A stretch of 64,000 nt of DNA from Pseudoalteromonas phenolica (GCF_005876835.1 NZ_PPSW01000034.1:17998-81997), one strand, 5' to 3'. Counted from the first letter of the stretch, positions 32,409 to 42,002 are shown. Made by a program: numbers and translations. Notes: generated from the letters alone by a model not told the origin.

Positions 32409-32640
32409 TGTTTTCTTCCTTGTCGTTTTTAACTGCTTTCTTAGCATGCTTATCAGATTCTGACTTCAATACTTTAGATGCTGTCTCAAGTGTATTTTTC
32501 TTAACTTCTTTGATACTTGCGCTAATCGCATTTGAAATCAGATTACTAATTTCAGCTGTAATCGGGTTTTCATTAGCTTGTACTGAAGAAGCTGTGAATA
32601 ATACGGTGCTGATTAATGTTGCTTTAACTAGTGAGTTCAT
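32401..32640 (-). CDS. Small exported protein of unknown function
   Basis: This 79-residue protein has a signal peptide (MNSLVKATLISTVLFTASSV, cleavage after VQA near residue 22). A helical, Ser/Ala/Lys-rich mature part ends in a highly charged KHAKKAVKNDKEENNG tail. I place the start at 32640, with AAGGAGA 7 nt upstream; an in-frame ATG 33 nt further would spoil the signal peptide. It is coupled to the 38-aa membrane peptide that follows. Function unknown. Confidence 0.7.
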   Translation of the reverse strand: MNSLVKATLISTVLFTASSVQANENPITAEISNLISNAISASIKEVKKNTLETASKVLKSESDKHAKKAVKNDKEENNG

Positions 32641-32815
32641 GACGTTCTCCTTTGTATGATTAGTTAGTCGCAATAACTATTACAAAGGTTGTGCCAATAG
32701 ATAAAAATAATTTAAGTCTTTGTTTTTATTTGGTTTAACTTTTTATAGAAAGTTGGTGAAAATAATGTTTGATTATTTTCACCAACATGAAGTGGTAAAA
32801 AAAACTAAGTTTTAG

Positions 32816-33616
32816 TTAATCTTGCTCTAAAATTGAGTGCAGTAACTGCTTAACTACTTCAGGTTCAAAAGGTTTGTCGCATAATGCGTTAACACCAGAC
32901 TGTGCAACGTTTGCAAGGTGAGTGTCATTGGCTTCAGATGTCACCATTAAGATAGGAATGTGTGAGTGCTCACCTGAGTTACGAATATGCTCAGCTAACT
33001 CTTGGCCATTCACATTTGGCATATTAAAGTCAGTGACAATGAGGTCAAACATCTGTTCATTTAAGAAGTTGATCGCTTGTTCACCATCTTCAGCTTCAGT
33101 AAAACGGCTTGCACCTAAATTAGTTAGCACACGACGAATGTGATTTCTCGCCAGTCGAGAGTCATCAACAATAAGAATACGCAAATCTTGCACATCGTAT
33201 AGTTCAAGCTCTAGCTCTTGCGGAGAAAGTAAGTCTAAGGTTGCATTGAGTGCGCGGCCAAGGTGCACCTTGGTGAAAGGCTTTGGCAAGATCGCCACCA
33301 CACCAGATTGCTTAAACGCTTCAAGCTGGGCTTTGCGAGTTTCACTTGAAACCAACATAAAAGGGATTGGCTGTTCGGGTTGGACTTCAGCAATATACTG
33401 TTGAATATCAAGGGCACTGCCATCACTTAAGTGTAGGCTTGAGATGACTAGGTCTGGCTTATGTTTTTCTAAAAAGCTTTTTGCAGAGTCTACGGTATCT
33501 GCAAAGTCGATGTTCGTTACGCCTTCAGATTCAAGCTCTTTTGCAATAATTTTTCTTTGCGTTGCTGAGGGCTCAACAAGCAGGATAGCGAGATCTGCAC
33601 TGAGAAGCTCATTCAT
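32816..33616 (-). CDS. Tandem receiver (REC-REC) response regulator, first receiver degenerate
   Basis: This is a 266-residue protein with two CheY-like receiver domains and no output domain. In the first (about 8-125) the phospho-acceptor position reads Ser60 (DLVISSLHLSDG) and the acidic pair is reduced (LLVEPSATQ), so it cannot be phosphorylated in the usual way. The second (about 143-262) keeps Asp in LIVTDFNMPNVNG and Lys in CDKPFEP. Such double-receiver proteins act in chemotaxis-like or phosphorelay signalling. I start at the ATG at 33616, although an in-frame TTG lies 18 nt upstream. No kinase is adjacent. Confidence 0.82.
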   Translation of the reverse strand: MNELLSADLAILLVEPSATQRKIIAKELESEGVTNIDFADTVDSAKSFLEKHKPDLVISSLHLSDGSALDIQQYIAEVQPEQPIPFMLVSSETRKAQLEAFKQSGVVAILPKPFTKVHLGRALNATLDLLSPQELELELYDVQDLRILIVDDSRLARNHIRRVLTNLGASRFTEAEDGEQAINFLNEQMFDLIVTDFNMPNVNGQELAEHIRNSGEHSHIPILMVTSEANDTHLANVAQSGVNALCDKPFEPEVVKQLLHSILEQD

Positions 33617-33710
33617 GATTAGTACTACTTTCAATTAACCAAAATAAGGACGTTAATGTAACTAATTAACATCCTATTATCTAGTTTGAAATGACTTTTT
33701 AAAGGGCAAA

Positions 33711-34265
33711 TTAGCGTCTGTAAATATCAGATTCGGGAATATCAATTAAAATCAACACTGCGCCTTTGCCACCATATTCAAGAGGAGCTTGATGCATTGC
33801 TAAAATATCTGGGTGCTGAACCAAATACTGTGGCACTTTATGTCTGAGGATATGTTCACCAATACCATGAACAACACAGGCACAATAATGGTGTTGTTTT
33901 TTACAGGCATGGATCAAAGCAGCCAACTCTTCTTTTGCGCTGTCTTTACTTAAGCCGTGCAAATCTAAAATTAACTCAGGCGCAATATCGCCACGTCGTA
34001 ATTGCTTGGCTAAAAACTTATCAGCGCCTTCACGCACATAATTTACTGTGCCATGGGTGTCGATGTCTGGGATATATTCGTCAGAAAAATAAAACTCTGC
34101 TTTGTGTTGCTTAGTTTGTTCAGCAACAACTTTGCCTTTAAACGGGGTGTTATCACGTTTAAATTGTACAGTATCTTGCTTTATCTTTGTGGCACCAGAA
34201 ATTGACTGACGAAATAGGTCGATGTCGTCGTCTTGCATGCTTATGTGTGATTTATCTTTGTTCAT
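33711..34265 (-). CDS. smrB: SmrB, ribosome-collision endonuclease (Smr domain)
   Basis: This 184-residue protein corresponds to E. coli YfcN/SmrB, which cleaves mRNA at collided ribosomes. The N-terminal hook region (DDDIDLFRQSISGATKIKQD) is followed by YFSDEYIPDI and a C-terminal Smr domain with LILDLHGLSKDSAKEELAAL and CACVVHGIGEHILRHKVPQY. The DxH motif and HGxGxHIL motif of active Smr endonucleases are intact. It is divergent from prmB, as in E. coli. Confidence 0.92.
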   Translation of the reverse strand: MNKDKSHISMQDDDIDLFRQSISGATKIKQDTVQFKRDNTPFKGKVVAEQTKQHKAEFYFSDEYIPDIDTHGTVNYVREGADKFLAKQLRRGDIAPELILDLHGLSKDSAKEELAALIHACKKQHHYCACVVHGIGEHILRHKVPQYLVQHPDILAMHQAPLEYGGKGAVLILIDIPESDIYRR

Positions 34266-34354
34266 TGGCGCATTCTAAATAAAAAAAGCATAAAAACCTA
34301 GCTGAAAAACGGCTACAATGGCAGCAGAATTATTGTCAAATTATTGAGTACCGT

Positions 34355-35290
34355 ATGACAGAGTTACAAATTACAGATGAGTTGGCGCAAGAAGCGTGTT
34401 CTGAACTATTCACGATTCAAGACTGGTTACGTTGGACAACGACGCAGTTTGTGAATAATGGGCTGTTTTACGGTCATGGTACCGACAATGCCTGGGATGA
34501 AGCCGTAAGCCTTGTTTTACCCGTTTTAAACTTGCCATTAGATACCCCAAAAGAGTTATTAAATGCGCGTTTAACCAGTAGCGAAAAACAACATTTAATG
34601 GGTTATATCTTAGCGCGTGTAAATGACAGAACGCCGGTTCCATATCTGACTAATCAGGCTTGGTTTGGCGGTTTGCCTTTTTATGTAGACGAGAGGGTAC
34701 TTGTTCCACGTTCGCCATTTGCTGAAATGATCAAAAAGCAATTTGCACCTTGGGTCACAGAGCCTACAAAAGTAACGCGTATTCTCGATATGTGTACTGG
34801 CTCTGCATGTATTGCGATTGCATTGGCAAAAGCGTTTGAACATGCGCAAGTAGATGCGGTTGATATCTCTTTTGATGCTCTAGAAGTGGCAGATATCAAT
34901 ATTACTGAGCACATGATGCAAGAGCAGGTGTTTGCGATCCAATCTGATGTATTCAGTGGTGTACCGGGTCAGAAGTATGACCTAATCGTGGCGAACCCGC
35001 CGTATGTTGATGCGGAAGATATGTCTGATTTACCAGAAGAATTCCACCATGAACCAGAGCTTGGTTTAGCATCGGGTGAAGATGGCTTAGATGTGACTCG
35101 TGTTATTTTGCAAGAAGCGGCGGAACATCTAACTGATAACGGTTTGTTATTTGTTGAAGTAGGTAACTCTATGGTACATATGGATGCACTATATCCAAAC
35201 GCGCCATTTACATGGTTAGAGTTTGAACATGGTGGATTAGGCGTGTTTATGATCTCAAAACAACAACTCGTCGAGTATTTTGCTGATTAA
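34355..35290 (+). CDS. prmB: PrmB, ribosomal protein uL3 N5-glutamine methyltransferase
   Basis: This 311-residue S-adenosylmethionine-dependent methyltransferase modifies a glutamine of ribosomal protein L3. The Rossmann motif I is ILDMCTGSACIAIALAKAF, and the catalytic NPPY motif lies in LIVANPPYVDAEDM. The N-terminal helical domain includes YLTNQAWFGGLPFYVDERVLVPRSP. It is followed by aroC after 50 nt, the classical prmB-aroC arrangement. Confidence 0.95.
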   Translation: MTELQITDELAQEACSELFTIQDWLRWTTTQFVNNGLFYGHGTDNAWDEAVSLVLPVLNLPLDTPKELLNARLTSSEKQHLMGYILARVNDRTPVPYLTNQAWFGGLPFYVDERVLVPRSPFAEMIKKQFAPWVTEPTKVTRILDMCTGSACIAIALAKAFEHAQVDAVDISFDALEVADINITEHMMQEQVFAIQSDVFSGVPGQKYDLIVANPPYVDAEDMSDLPEEFHHEPELGLASGEDGLDVTRVILQEAAEHLTDNGLLFVEVGNSMVHMDALYPNAPFTWLEFEHGGLGVFMISKQQLVEYFAD

Positions 35291-35340
35291 ATTCAATTGT
35301 TAATCAGTTTTTTAAATGTCATTTGGAATGAGGGTGAATA

Positions 35341-36444
35341 ATGGCAGGTAATAGCATTGGCCAACTTTTTAAGGTCAGTACCTTTGGTGAAAGCCATGGG
35401 GTAGCATTGGGGGGCGTTGTTGATGGCGTACCCGCAGGACTAGAGTTAACAGAAGCGGATATGCAGTTCGACCTAGACAGACGTAAACCAGGTCAAAGCC
35501 GTTATACCACGCAAAGGCGTGAAGGTGATGAAATTAAAATTTTATCGGGCGTTTTTGAAGGTAAAACGACAGGAACTAGTATTGGTCTGTTAATTGAAAA
35601 TACCGATCAACGTTCGAAAGATTACAGTAAAATTTCTGAAGTGTTTCGTCCTGGTCATGGTGATTACACATATTGGCACAAATACGGTCACCGTGATTAT
35701 CGTGGTGGCGGTCGCTCTTCAGCGCGTGAAACTGCAATCCGTGTTGCTGCAGGTGCCATTGCTAAAAAGTATCTAAAGCAATTTCATGGTATTGAGGTTA
35801 ATGCTTGTTTATCACAATTGGGTCCTATCAAAGCTGAAAAGTTTGATTGGTCAGTGGTAGAAACAAACCCATTCTTTTTTCCAGATGACACAAAATTAGA
35901 GTCGCTAGACGAATATATGCGCGATTTGAAAAAGCAGGGCGACTCTATTGGTGCGAAAGTGACAGTAGTCGCGAAAAATGTGCCTGTTGGGTTAGGCGAG
36001 CCTGTATTCGACCGACTCGATGCTGAAATAGCCCATTCATTAATGAGTATTAATGCGGTTAAAGGCGTAGAGATTGGCGATGGTTTTGATGTGATAGAGC
36101 AGAAGGGCTCTGAGCATCGTGATGAGTTAACACCAGAAGGTTTTACCAGCAATCACGCAGGAGGCGTATTAGCCGGTATTTCTACAGGACAAGATATTGT
36201 CGCATCGATTGCATTAAAGCCAACCTCGAGTATTACCATACCGGGGCAAAGTATTAATACGCAAAACGAGTCAGTAGAGATGATCACCAAGGGCCGTCAC
36301 GACCCATGTGTCGGTATTCGTGCTATTCCAATTGCGGAAGCCATGTTAGCCATTACTTTAATGGATCATTTATTGAGGCAGCGAGGTCAAAACCCGCATG
36401 TTAATCTTGAGCATGGGCCTATTCCAGCTCAGAAACCTGTATAA
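35341..36444 (+). CDS. aroC: Chorismate synthase
   Basis: AroC converts EPSP to chorismate, the last shared step of aromatic amino acid synthesis, using reduced FMN. The 367-residue protein starts MAGNSIGQLFKVSTFGESHG and carries the signatures GGRSSARETAIRVAAGAIAKK and RHDPCVGIRAIPIAEAM. Its length and motifs are those of the bacterial enzyme. Downstream of prmB, ending at a strong terminator. Confidence 0.97.
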   Translation: MAGNSIGQLFKVSTFGESHGVALGGVVDGVPAGLELTEADMQFDLDRRKPGQSRYTTQRREGDEIKILSGVFEGKTTGTSIGLLIENTDQRSKDYSKISEVFRPGHGDYTYWHKYGHRDYRGGGRSSARETAIRVAAGAIAKKYLKQFHGIEVNACLSQLGPIKAEKFDWSVVETNPFFFPDDTKLESLDEYMRDLKKQGDSIGAKVTVVAKNVPVGLGEPVFDRLDAEIAHSLMSINAVKGVEIGDGFDVIEQKGSEHRDELTPEGFTSNHAGGVLAGISTGQDIVASIALKPTSSITIPGQSINTQNESVEMITKGRHDPCVGIRAIPIAEAMLAITLMDHLLRQRGQNPHVNLEHGPIPAQKPV

Positions 36445-36457
36445 GGTTTACAGAAAC

Positions 36458-36487
36458 AAAAAACGCCACTAAAAAGTGGCGTTTTTT
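36458..36487. terminator. Bidirectional intrinsic terminator
   Basis: AAAAAACGCCACT pairs with AGTGGCGTTTTTT around AAAA. It lies between the convergent aroC and folD genes. Confidence 0.9.
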
Positions 36488-36500
36488 TGGGTAACAACGT

Positions 36501-37355
36501 TTAGCTGTTGTATTTTTCGCAAGCTTCAAGGGTATTTTCAATTAAGCTTGCTACAGTCATAGGACCAACACCACCTGGAACAGGGGTGATAAAGCTCGCT
36601 TTTTCTTCAGCGATACCGTACTGCACATCACCGACTAGTTTACCTGACTCTAAACGGTTAATACCTACATCGATCACGATAGCACCTTCTTTAACCCAGT
36701 CACCTGGAATAAATTCAGGCTTACCGACTGCAACAACAAGTAAGTCAGCGCGACGAACATGTGCTTCTAGATCTTGAGTGAATTTGTGGCAAACCGTCGT
36801 AGTACAACCAGCAAGTAATAGTTCTAGTGACATTGGACGGCCAACGATATTTGAAGCGCCCACCACAACTGCATGCATACCTTTGTATCTCACGCCCGTT
36901 GAGTCAAGCAAAGTGATAATACCTTTTGGTGTGCAAGGACGAAGTGCTGGCATACGTTGCGCTAGGCGACCAACATTGTAAGGATGGAAACCATCTACAT
37001 CTTTATGCGGTGTAATACGTTCAAGTACTTTTTCTGCGTCTAATCCTTCTGGCAGAGGTAATTGCACCAGAATGCCATCGACTTCTGGATCATTATTTAG
37101 CGTGTCTACTAATTCAAGTAGTTCTGTTTCTGTGGTGTCGCCTGGTAAATCGTAAGATTTAGAGACAAAACCCACTTCTTCACAGGCTTTACGTTTTGAA
37201 CCTACGTAAACTTGGCTAGCAGGATCTTGGCCTACTAAAACTACTGCAAGACCAGGCGCTCGTAAACCTTGTTCTACTCGCTCAGCAACACGCTGTGCAA
37301 CATTAGTACGAACTTGTTTGGCGATTGCCTTTCCATCAATTATGTTTGCCGTCAT
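36501..37355 (-). CDS. folD: FolD, methylenetetrahydrofolate dehydrogenase/cyclohydrolase
   Basis: FolD interconverts 5,10-methylene-, methenyl- and 10-formyl-tetrahydrofolate with NADP. The 284-residue protein has YVGSKRKACEEVGF with the catalytic Lys, the substrate loop VDGILVQLPLP, the nucleotide-binding GASNIVGRPMSLELL, and the C-terminal TPVPGGVGPMTVASL. I start at the ATG at 37355 (MTANIIDG), with AAGG upstream; an in-frame ATG would add 14 unrelated residues. Length matches the family. Confidence 0.96.
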   Translation of the reverse strand: MTANIIDGKAIAKQVRTNVAQRVAERVEQGLRAPGLAVVLVGQDPASQVYVGSKRKACEEVGFVSKSYDLPGDTTETELLELVDTLNNDPEVDGILVQLPLPEGLDAEKVLERITPHKDVDGFHPYNVGRLAQRMPALRPCTPKGIITLLDSTGVRYKGMHAVVVGASNIVGRPMSLELLLAGCTTTVCHKFTQDLEAHVRRADLLVVAVGKPEFIPGDWVKEGAIVIDVGINRLESGKLVGDVQYGIAEEKASFITPVPGGVGPMTVASLIENTLEACEKYNS

Positions 37356-37632
37356 GATTGACCTTATTGGGGTTATAAACTTGAACGAATCATACAAAGT
37401 GTATTTATGGGGTTACTTTGTATCTAGTCACAATCAACCGATTGCAACACTAAGTGCGTATTTTCTCAGAAATGCCTTAATTCGCCAAGGTAAGAATCAT
37501 CTTTATAGTAATATATACTTTTATACACAAAGTAAAAATTACTGAAAACTGTTTGTTTTTCATCATTTCTTGCTATTTATTCATCATTTTGAAGTAAAAA
37601 TAGGCAGTTGAAATATTTTCTAAAAAAAATGT

Positions 37633-37661
37633 TTGACCTCAATCGGTCAAATCACTATTAT
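37633..37661 (+). promoter_or_regulatory. Sigma-70 promoter of the tRNA-Pro/Arg/His cluster
   Basis: TTGACC (37633-37638), a 17-bp spacer and TATTAT (37656-37661) are followed by GCACCCCG, a GC-rich discriminator. The -35 also forms an inverted repeat with GGTCAA in the spacer. No other signal is seen in the 350 bp between folD and the tRNA genes. Confidence 0.8.
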
Positions 37662-37706
37662 GCACCCCGTTGTCAACGAGGACTCTCGGAGATAGCAAAA
37701 TGGTAT

Positions 37707-37783
37707 CGGCGATTAGCGCAGTTTGGTAGCGCACTTGGTTTGGGTCCAAGGGGTCGCAGGTTCAAATCCTGCATCGCCGACCA
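37707..37783 (+). tRNA. tRNA-Pro (TGG), copy 1
   Basis: 77-nt cloverleaf with encoded CCA. The anticodon loop TTTGGGT gives anticodon UGG. First of three identical copies in the cluster. Confidence 0.95.
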
Positions 37784-37829
37784 CTTTTAAAATAAGAAAA
37801 GTAGCATTTTTGATGTTTACTTCGAGTTT

Positions 37830-37906
<77 letters not shown>

Positions 37907-37930
37907 TTCTTATTTTAGTCCCTATGTAGT

Positions 37931-38007
37931 GGCGGCTGTAGCTCAGTTGGTAGAGCCCTGGATTGTGATTCCGGTTGTCGTGGGTTCGAGCCCCATCAGT
38001 CGCCCCA
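37931..38007 (+). tRNA. tRNA-His (GTG)
   Basis: 77 nt including the encoded G-1 and CCA. The sequence matches E. coli tRNA-His closely, with loop TTGTGAT and anticodon GUG. Confidence 0.95.
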
Positions 38008-38024
38008 TCTACATACTCTTTTAT

Positions 38025-38101
38025 CGGCGATTAGCGCAGTTTGGTAGCGCACTTGGTTTGGGTCCAAGGGGTCGCAGGTTCAAATCCTGCATCGCCGACC
38101 A
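38025..38101 (+). tRNA. tRNA-Pro (TGG), copy 2
   Basis: Identical to the tRNA-Pro at 37707-37783, with encoded CCA. Confidence 0.95.
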
Positions 38102-38125
38102 CTTCTCAAAAAATATATTTATTGT

Positions 38126-38202
38126 CGGCGATTAGCGCAGTTTGGTAGCGCACTTGGTTTGGGTCCAAGGGGTCGCAGGTTCAAATCCTGCATCGCCGAC
38201 CA
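38126..38202 (+). tRNA. tRNA-Pro (TGG), copy 3
   Basis: Third identical tRNA-Pro copy, 24 nt after copy 2. The spacers differ while the tRNA sequence is unchanged. Confidence 0.95.
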
Positions 38203-38457
38203 TCTTATCTTCTCTCTTTTTAGTCATCTTTTAATCAGTCAGTCTGTTATTCACCATTTATTTACCTTCATAGCTCGACTACAGCAATGAATCGGTTATA
38301 ATGCCGCGTCTATTGTTTAACATAGCGCCCAGTAGGGCAGGCAACAAGATTGTCTAATAGGGTTAAATACACGTATTGCGTTTTTAACTAAGCTAATTAG
38401 TGCAACTTGTTTCTAAGGAAGGCGCATTGGCGCCAAAAATGAAGATTGAGGTAAATC

Positions 38458-39762
38458 ATGCAAGTTTCTGTTGAGACGACTCAAGGCCTTGAGCGCCGTC
38501 TGACTATCACCGTTCCTGCAGAGAACGTTGAGACTGAAGTTAAAAAACGCTTACAACAACTGTCTAGAACTCAGCGTATCGATGGTTTCCGTCCAGGTAA
38601 GGTACCAGTAAAAGTAATCGCTAAGCGTTACGGTGCAGCTGTACGTCAAGAAGTTGCTGGCGATATCATGCAACGCAACTACATCGAAGCAATTGTTTCT
38701 GAAAAGCTAAACCCAGCTGGTGCACCTGCGTTCGCACCTAAGTCTTTAGAAGAAGGCAAAGAGCTAGTATTCGAAGCAACTTTTGAAGTTTACCCAGAAG
38801 TTGAACTAAAAGACCTTGAGCAAATCGCTGTTGAAAAGCCAGTTGTTGATGTAACTGACGAAGACCTAGCTAACATGCTAGAAACACTTCGTAAGCAACA
38901 CGCTACTTGGACTGAAAGCGATGCAGCTGCTGGCGAAAACGACCGTGTAACAGTTGATTTCCTAGGTACTGTTGACGGTGAAGAGTTCGAAGGCGGTAAA
39001 GCTGAAGATTTCCCTCTAGAGCTAGGTCAAGGTCGTATGATCCCTGGTTTCGAAGACGGTATCGTTGGTAAAAAAGCAGGCGAAGAAGTTGTTGCTGATG
39101 TAACTTTCCCTGAAGAGTACCACGCTGAAAACCTAAAAGGTAAGCCTGCTCAATTCACTATCACTGTGAAGAAAGTAGAAGTTCAAGAACTTCCTGAGCT
39201 AAACGATGAATTCGCAACTAAGTTTGGTGTTGCTGAAGGTGGCGTTGACGCACTTAAAGAAGAAGTTAAAAAGAACATGTCTCGTGAGCTTACTCAAGCA
39301 GTTAAAGCGAACGTTAAAGATCAAGCTATCAAAGGTCTTTTAGAGACTAACGAAGTTGAAGTGCCTAAGTCACTTATCGACCAAGAAATCGATGCGCTTC
39401 GTCAACAAGCGGCACAACGTTTTGGCGGCGACGCGCAAAACATGCCTGAGCTACCAGCTGAGCTTTTCCACGAGCAAGCAGTAACTCGCGTTAAGACAGG
39501 TTTACTTCTTGGTGAAGTGATCAAGTCAAACGACATCCAAGTTGATGACGCTAAAGTTGAAGAGCTAATTGCATCAGTTGCATCTGCGTACGAAGATCCA
39601 AGTGAAGTAGTTGCATACTACAAATCAAACGATCAAATGATGCAGCAAATGCGTAACGTAGCTATGGAAGAACAAGCTGTTGAAGCGATTCTTGCAAAAG
39701 CTGCAGTGACTGACGTTGAAAAAGCATTCGACGACATCATGAATCCACAGCAAGGTGCTTAA
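38458..39762 (+). CDS. tig: Trigger factor, ribosome-associated chaperone
   Basis: Trigger factor meets nascent chains at the ribosome exit. The 434-residue protein has the ribosome-binding N-domain (signature GFRPGKVP near residue 43-50), a central FKBP-type domain (about 150-245, VDFLGTVDGEEFEGGKAEDF) and the C-terminal chaperone arms. The codon use is strongly biased, consistent with high expression. It heads the quality-control block tig-clpP-clpX-lon. Confidence 0.97.
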   Translation: MQVSVETTQGLERRLTITVPAENVETEVKKRLQQLSRTQRIDGFRPGKVPVKVIAKRYGAAVRQEVAGDIMQRNYIEAIVSEKLNPAGAPAFAPKSLEEGKELVFEATFEVYPEVELKDLEQIAVEKPVVDVTDEDLANMLETLRKQHATWTESDAAAGENDRVTVDFLGTVDGEEFEGGKAEDFPLELGQGRMIPGFEDGIVGKKAGEEVVADVTFPEEYHAENLKGKPAQFTITVKKVEVQELPELNDEFATKFGVAEGGVDALKEEVKKNMSRELTQAVKANVKDQAIKGLLETNEVEVPKSLIDQEIDALRQQAAQRFGGDAQNMPELPAELFHEQAVTRVKTGLLLGEVIKSNDIQVDDAKVEELIASVASAYEDPSEVVAYYKSNDQMMQQMRNVAMEEQAVEAILAKAAVTDVEKAFDDIMNPQQGA

Positions 39763-39795
39763 TAAGTCATTGACTTAAAGCTTTGCTAACGATTT

Positions 39796-39833
39796 AATGG
39801 CTCGTGATACTCTTATTGAGGATCCGAGCCATT
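39796..39833 (+). terminator. Weak hairpin between tig and clpP
   Basis: AATGGCTCG pairs with CGAGCCATT across a 20-nt loop, followed by a broken T run. It may allow partial read-through into clpP or act as an attenuator. Confidence 0.45.
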
Positions 39834-39906
39834 TTACTTTCTGTAGGTAAAATATCCGCAAAACGCAGCGCCAGAGATTTTGGCGGCTCCTAAGGAATGA
39901 ATAACA

Positions 39907-40524
39907 ATGAATGATGGTATGTTTGATCCACTTAATGCATTAGTCCCTATGGTTGTTGAGCAAACAGCGAAAGGTGAACGCTCTTTTGACATTTATTCAC
40001 GTCTTTTAAAAGAACGTATTATTTTCTTAACTGGACAAGTTGAAGACCACATGGCAAACCTTATTGTGGCGCAACTATTATTCTTAGAATCTGAAAGTCC
40101 TGATAAAGATATTTATTTATACATTAACTCGCCAGGCGGTTCGGTAACGGCGGGTATGTCTATTTATGACACTATGAATTTCATCAAACCTGATGTAAGT
40201 ACGGTATGTGTTGGCCAAGCTGCGAGCATGGGCGCATTCTTACTGTCAGGTGGTGCAAAAGGTAAACGTTACTGCTTACCGAACTCTCGCGTGATGATCC
40301 ACCAACCATTAGGTGGCTTCCAAGGTCAGGCGTCTGATTTTGAAATTCATGCAAAAGAGATTTTATCTATCAAAGAAAAACTAAATCGTTTAATGGCTGA
40401 TCACACAGGCCAAGAATACGAAAAAGTAGCACACGACACAGACCGTGATAACTTTATGACTGCAGAGCAGGCACTAGATTATGGTCTAATCGATGCAGTT
40501 CACACTCGCAGAGATTTAAAATAA
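39907..40524 (+). CDS. clpP: ClpP, ATP-dependent Clp protease proteolytic subunit
   Basis: ClpP forms the double-heptamer peptidase that degrades proteins fed by ClpX or ClpA. The 205-residue protein has catalytic Ser107 (VGQAASMGAF), His132 (RVMIHQPLGG) and a downstream Asp. The N-terminal residues MNDGMFDPLN suggest a short propeptide as in E. coli. Follows tig, precedes clpX. Confidence 0.97.
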   Translation: MNDGMFDPLNALVPMVVEQTAKGERSFDIYSRLLKERIIFLTGQVEDHMANLIVAQLLFLESESPDKDIYLYINSPGGSVTAGMSIYDTMNFIKPDVSTVCVGQAASMGAFLLSGGAKGKRYCLPNSRVMIHQPLGGFQGQASDFEIHAKEILSIKEKLNRLMADHTGQEYEKVAHDTDRDNFMTAEQALDYGLIDAVHTRRDLK

Positions 40525-40526
40525 GT

Positions 40527-40587
40527 TATAATTCCAATCATCAATATTTCTCAAAATTGATCATTTATTTAAGATTATTGGTATAAA
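40527..40587. repeat. Short TA-ended repeat remnant between clpP and clpX
   Basis: The imperfect inverted ends TTATAATTCCAATC and the complement of GATTATTGGTATAA flank about 35 bp. The ends resemble TACCAATT-ended repeats elsewhere in the window (55691-55790). No gene is seen between clpP and clpX. Confidence 0.45.
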
Positions 40588-40704
40588 TCAGGGCAAAGTT
40601 AATTTGCCCTATGTTAACTATGCTAATTTTTAGATTCTTTGATATAGTTAACAACATGATTATTGTTATCTAGAGCAGATAACGCAAAACGATGAGGTAG
40701 CTGA

Positions 40705-41988
40705 ATGTCAGATACACCAACAGACGGCGACAAAAATACAAAGCTTTTATATTGCTCATTTTGTGGCAAAAGCCAACATGAAGTGAGAAAGCTGATTGCT
40801 GGACCTTCTGTTTATATTTGTGACGAATGCGTCGATCTGTGCAACGACATTATTAGGGAAGAAATCAAAGATATTGCACCAAAGCATGATTCTGGTGACA
40901 AACTACCTGTTCCTAAAGAGATCCGTAACCACCTAGACGACTATGTTATTGGTCAAGAGCACGCTAAGAAAGTGTTAGCCGTTGCTGTATATAACCATTA
41001 CAAGCGATTAAAGAACCAATCTGTAAAGTCTGAGGTTGAATTAGGTAAGAGTAATATTCTACTTATCGGTCCAACAGGTAGTGGTAAAACGCTATTAGCA
41101 GAAACACTGGCGCGATTACTTGACGTACCATTTACTATGGCTGATGCAACAACATTAACTGAAGCGGGCTATGTTGGTGAAGACGTTGAAAACATCATTC
41201 AAAAGTTGCTACAGAAATGTGATTACGATGTCGAAAAAGCGCAGCGTGGTATTGTTTATATCGATGAAATTGACAAAATTTCTCGTAAGTCAGACAACCC
41301 ATCAATTACGCGTGATGTGTCAGGTGAAGGTGTTCAGCAAGCATTACTTAAGTTGATTGAAGGTACCGTTGCGTCAGTGCCACCACAAGGCGGCCGTAAG
41401 CACCCTCAACAAGAGTTCTTGCAGGTAGACACCTCTAAAATCTTGTTCATTTGTGGTGGTGCATTTGCAGGTCTCGATAAAGTCATTGAACAGCGCAGTC
41501 ATAAAAACACAGGTATTGGTTTTGGTGCAGATGTAAAAACGTCAGACTCAGAACGTTCTTTAAGTGAAACATTTAAAGATGTTGAGCCTGAAGATTTAGT
41601 GAAGTACGGTTTAATCCCTGAATTTATTGGTCGTCTTCCAGTTGTAGCGACGCTGACAGAGCTTGATGAAGCAGCACTTATTCAAATTTTAAGTGAGCCT
41701 AAAAACGCGCTGACTAAACAATTTGGTGCACTTTTCAAAATGGAAGGTGTTGAACTAGAGTTTAGAGAAGACGCCCTGAAAGCGATTGCACACAAAGCGA
41801 TGGAACGTAAAACGGGTGCCCGTGGCCTGCGTTCTATTGTTGAAGGTGTACTGCTAGATACTATGTATGATTTACCTTCAATAGAAGATGTCAGTAAAGT
41901 CGTTATTGATGAAACTGTGATTAAAGGTGAATCTGACCCAATTCTTCTTTATGAAAACGGCAACCAAGACAAAGCTGTTTCAGAATAA
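40705..41988 (+). CDS. clpX: ClpX, ATP-dependent unfoldase of ClpXP
   Basis: ClpX unfolds substrates and threads them into ClpP. The 427-residue protein has the N-terminal zinc-binding domain (Cys17, Cys20, Cys39, Cys42), a Walker A GPTGSGKT near residue 120, a DEIDKI Walker B and the IGF-type loop (GIGFGADV) that docks on ClpP. It has its own start 180 nt after clpP and ends at a strong terminator before lon. Confidence 0.97.
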   Translation: MSDTPTDGDKNTKLLYCSFCGKSQHEVRKLIAGPSVYICDECVDLCNDIIREEIKDIAPKHDSGDKLPVPKEIRNHLDDYVIGQEHAKKVLAVAVYNHYKRLKNQSVKSEVELGKSNILLIGPTGSGKTLLAETLARLLDVPFTMADATTLTEAGYVGEDVENIIQKLLQKCDYDVEKAQRGIVYIDEIDKISRKSDNPSITRDVSGEGVQQALLKLIEGTVASVPPQGGRKHPQQEFLQVDTSKILFICGGAFAGLDKVIEQRSHKNTGIGFGADVKTSDSERSLSETFKDVEPEDLVKYGLIPEFIGRLPVVATLTELDEAALIQILSEPKNALTKQFGALFKMEGVELEFREDALKAIAHKAMERKTGARGLRSIVEGVLLDTMYDLPSIEDVSKVVIDETVIKGESDPILLYENGNQDKAVSE

Positions 41989-42002
41989 TTAAGATTCGGT
42001 AT

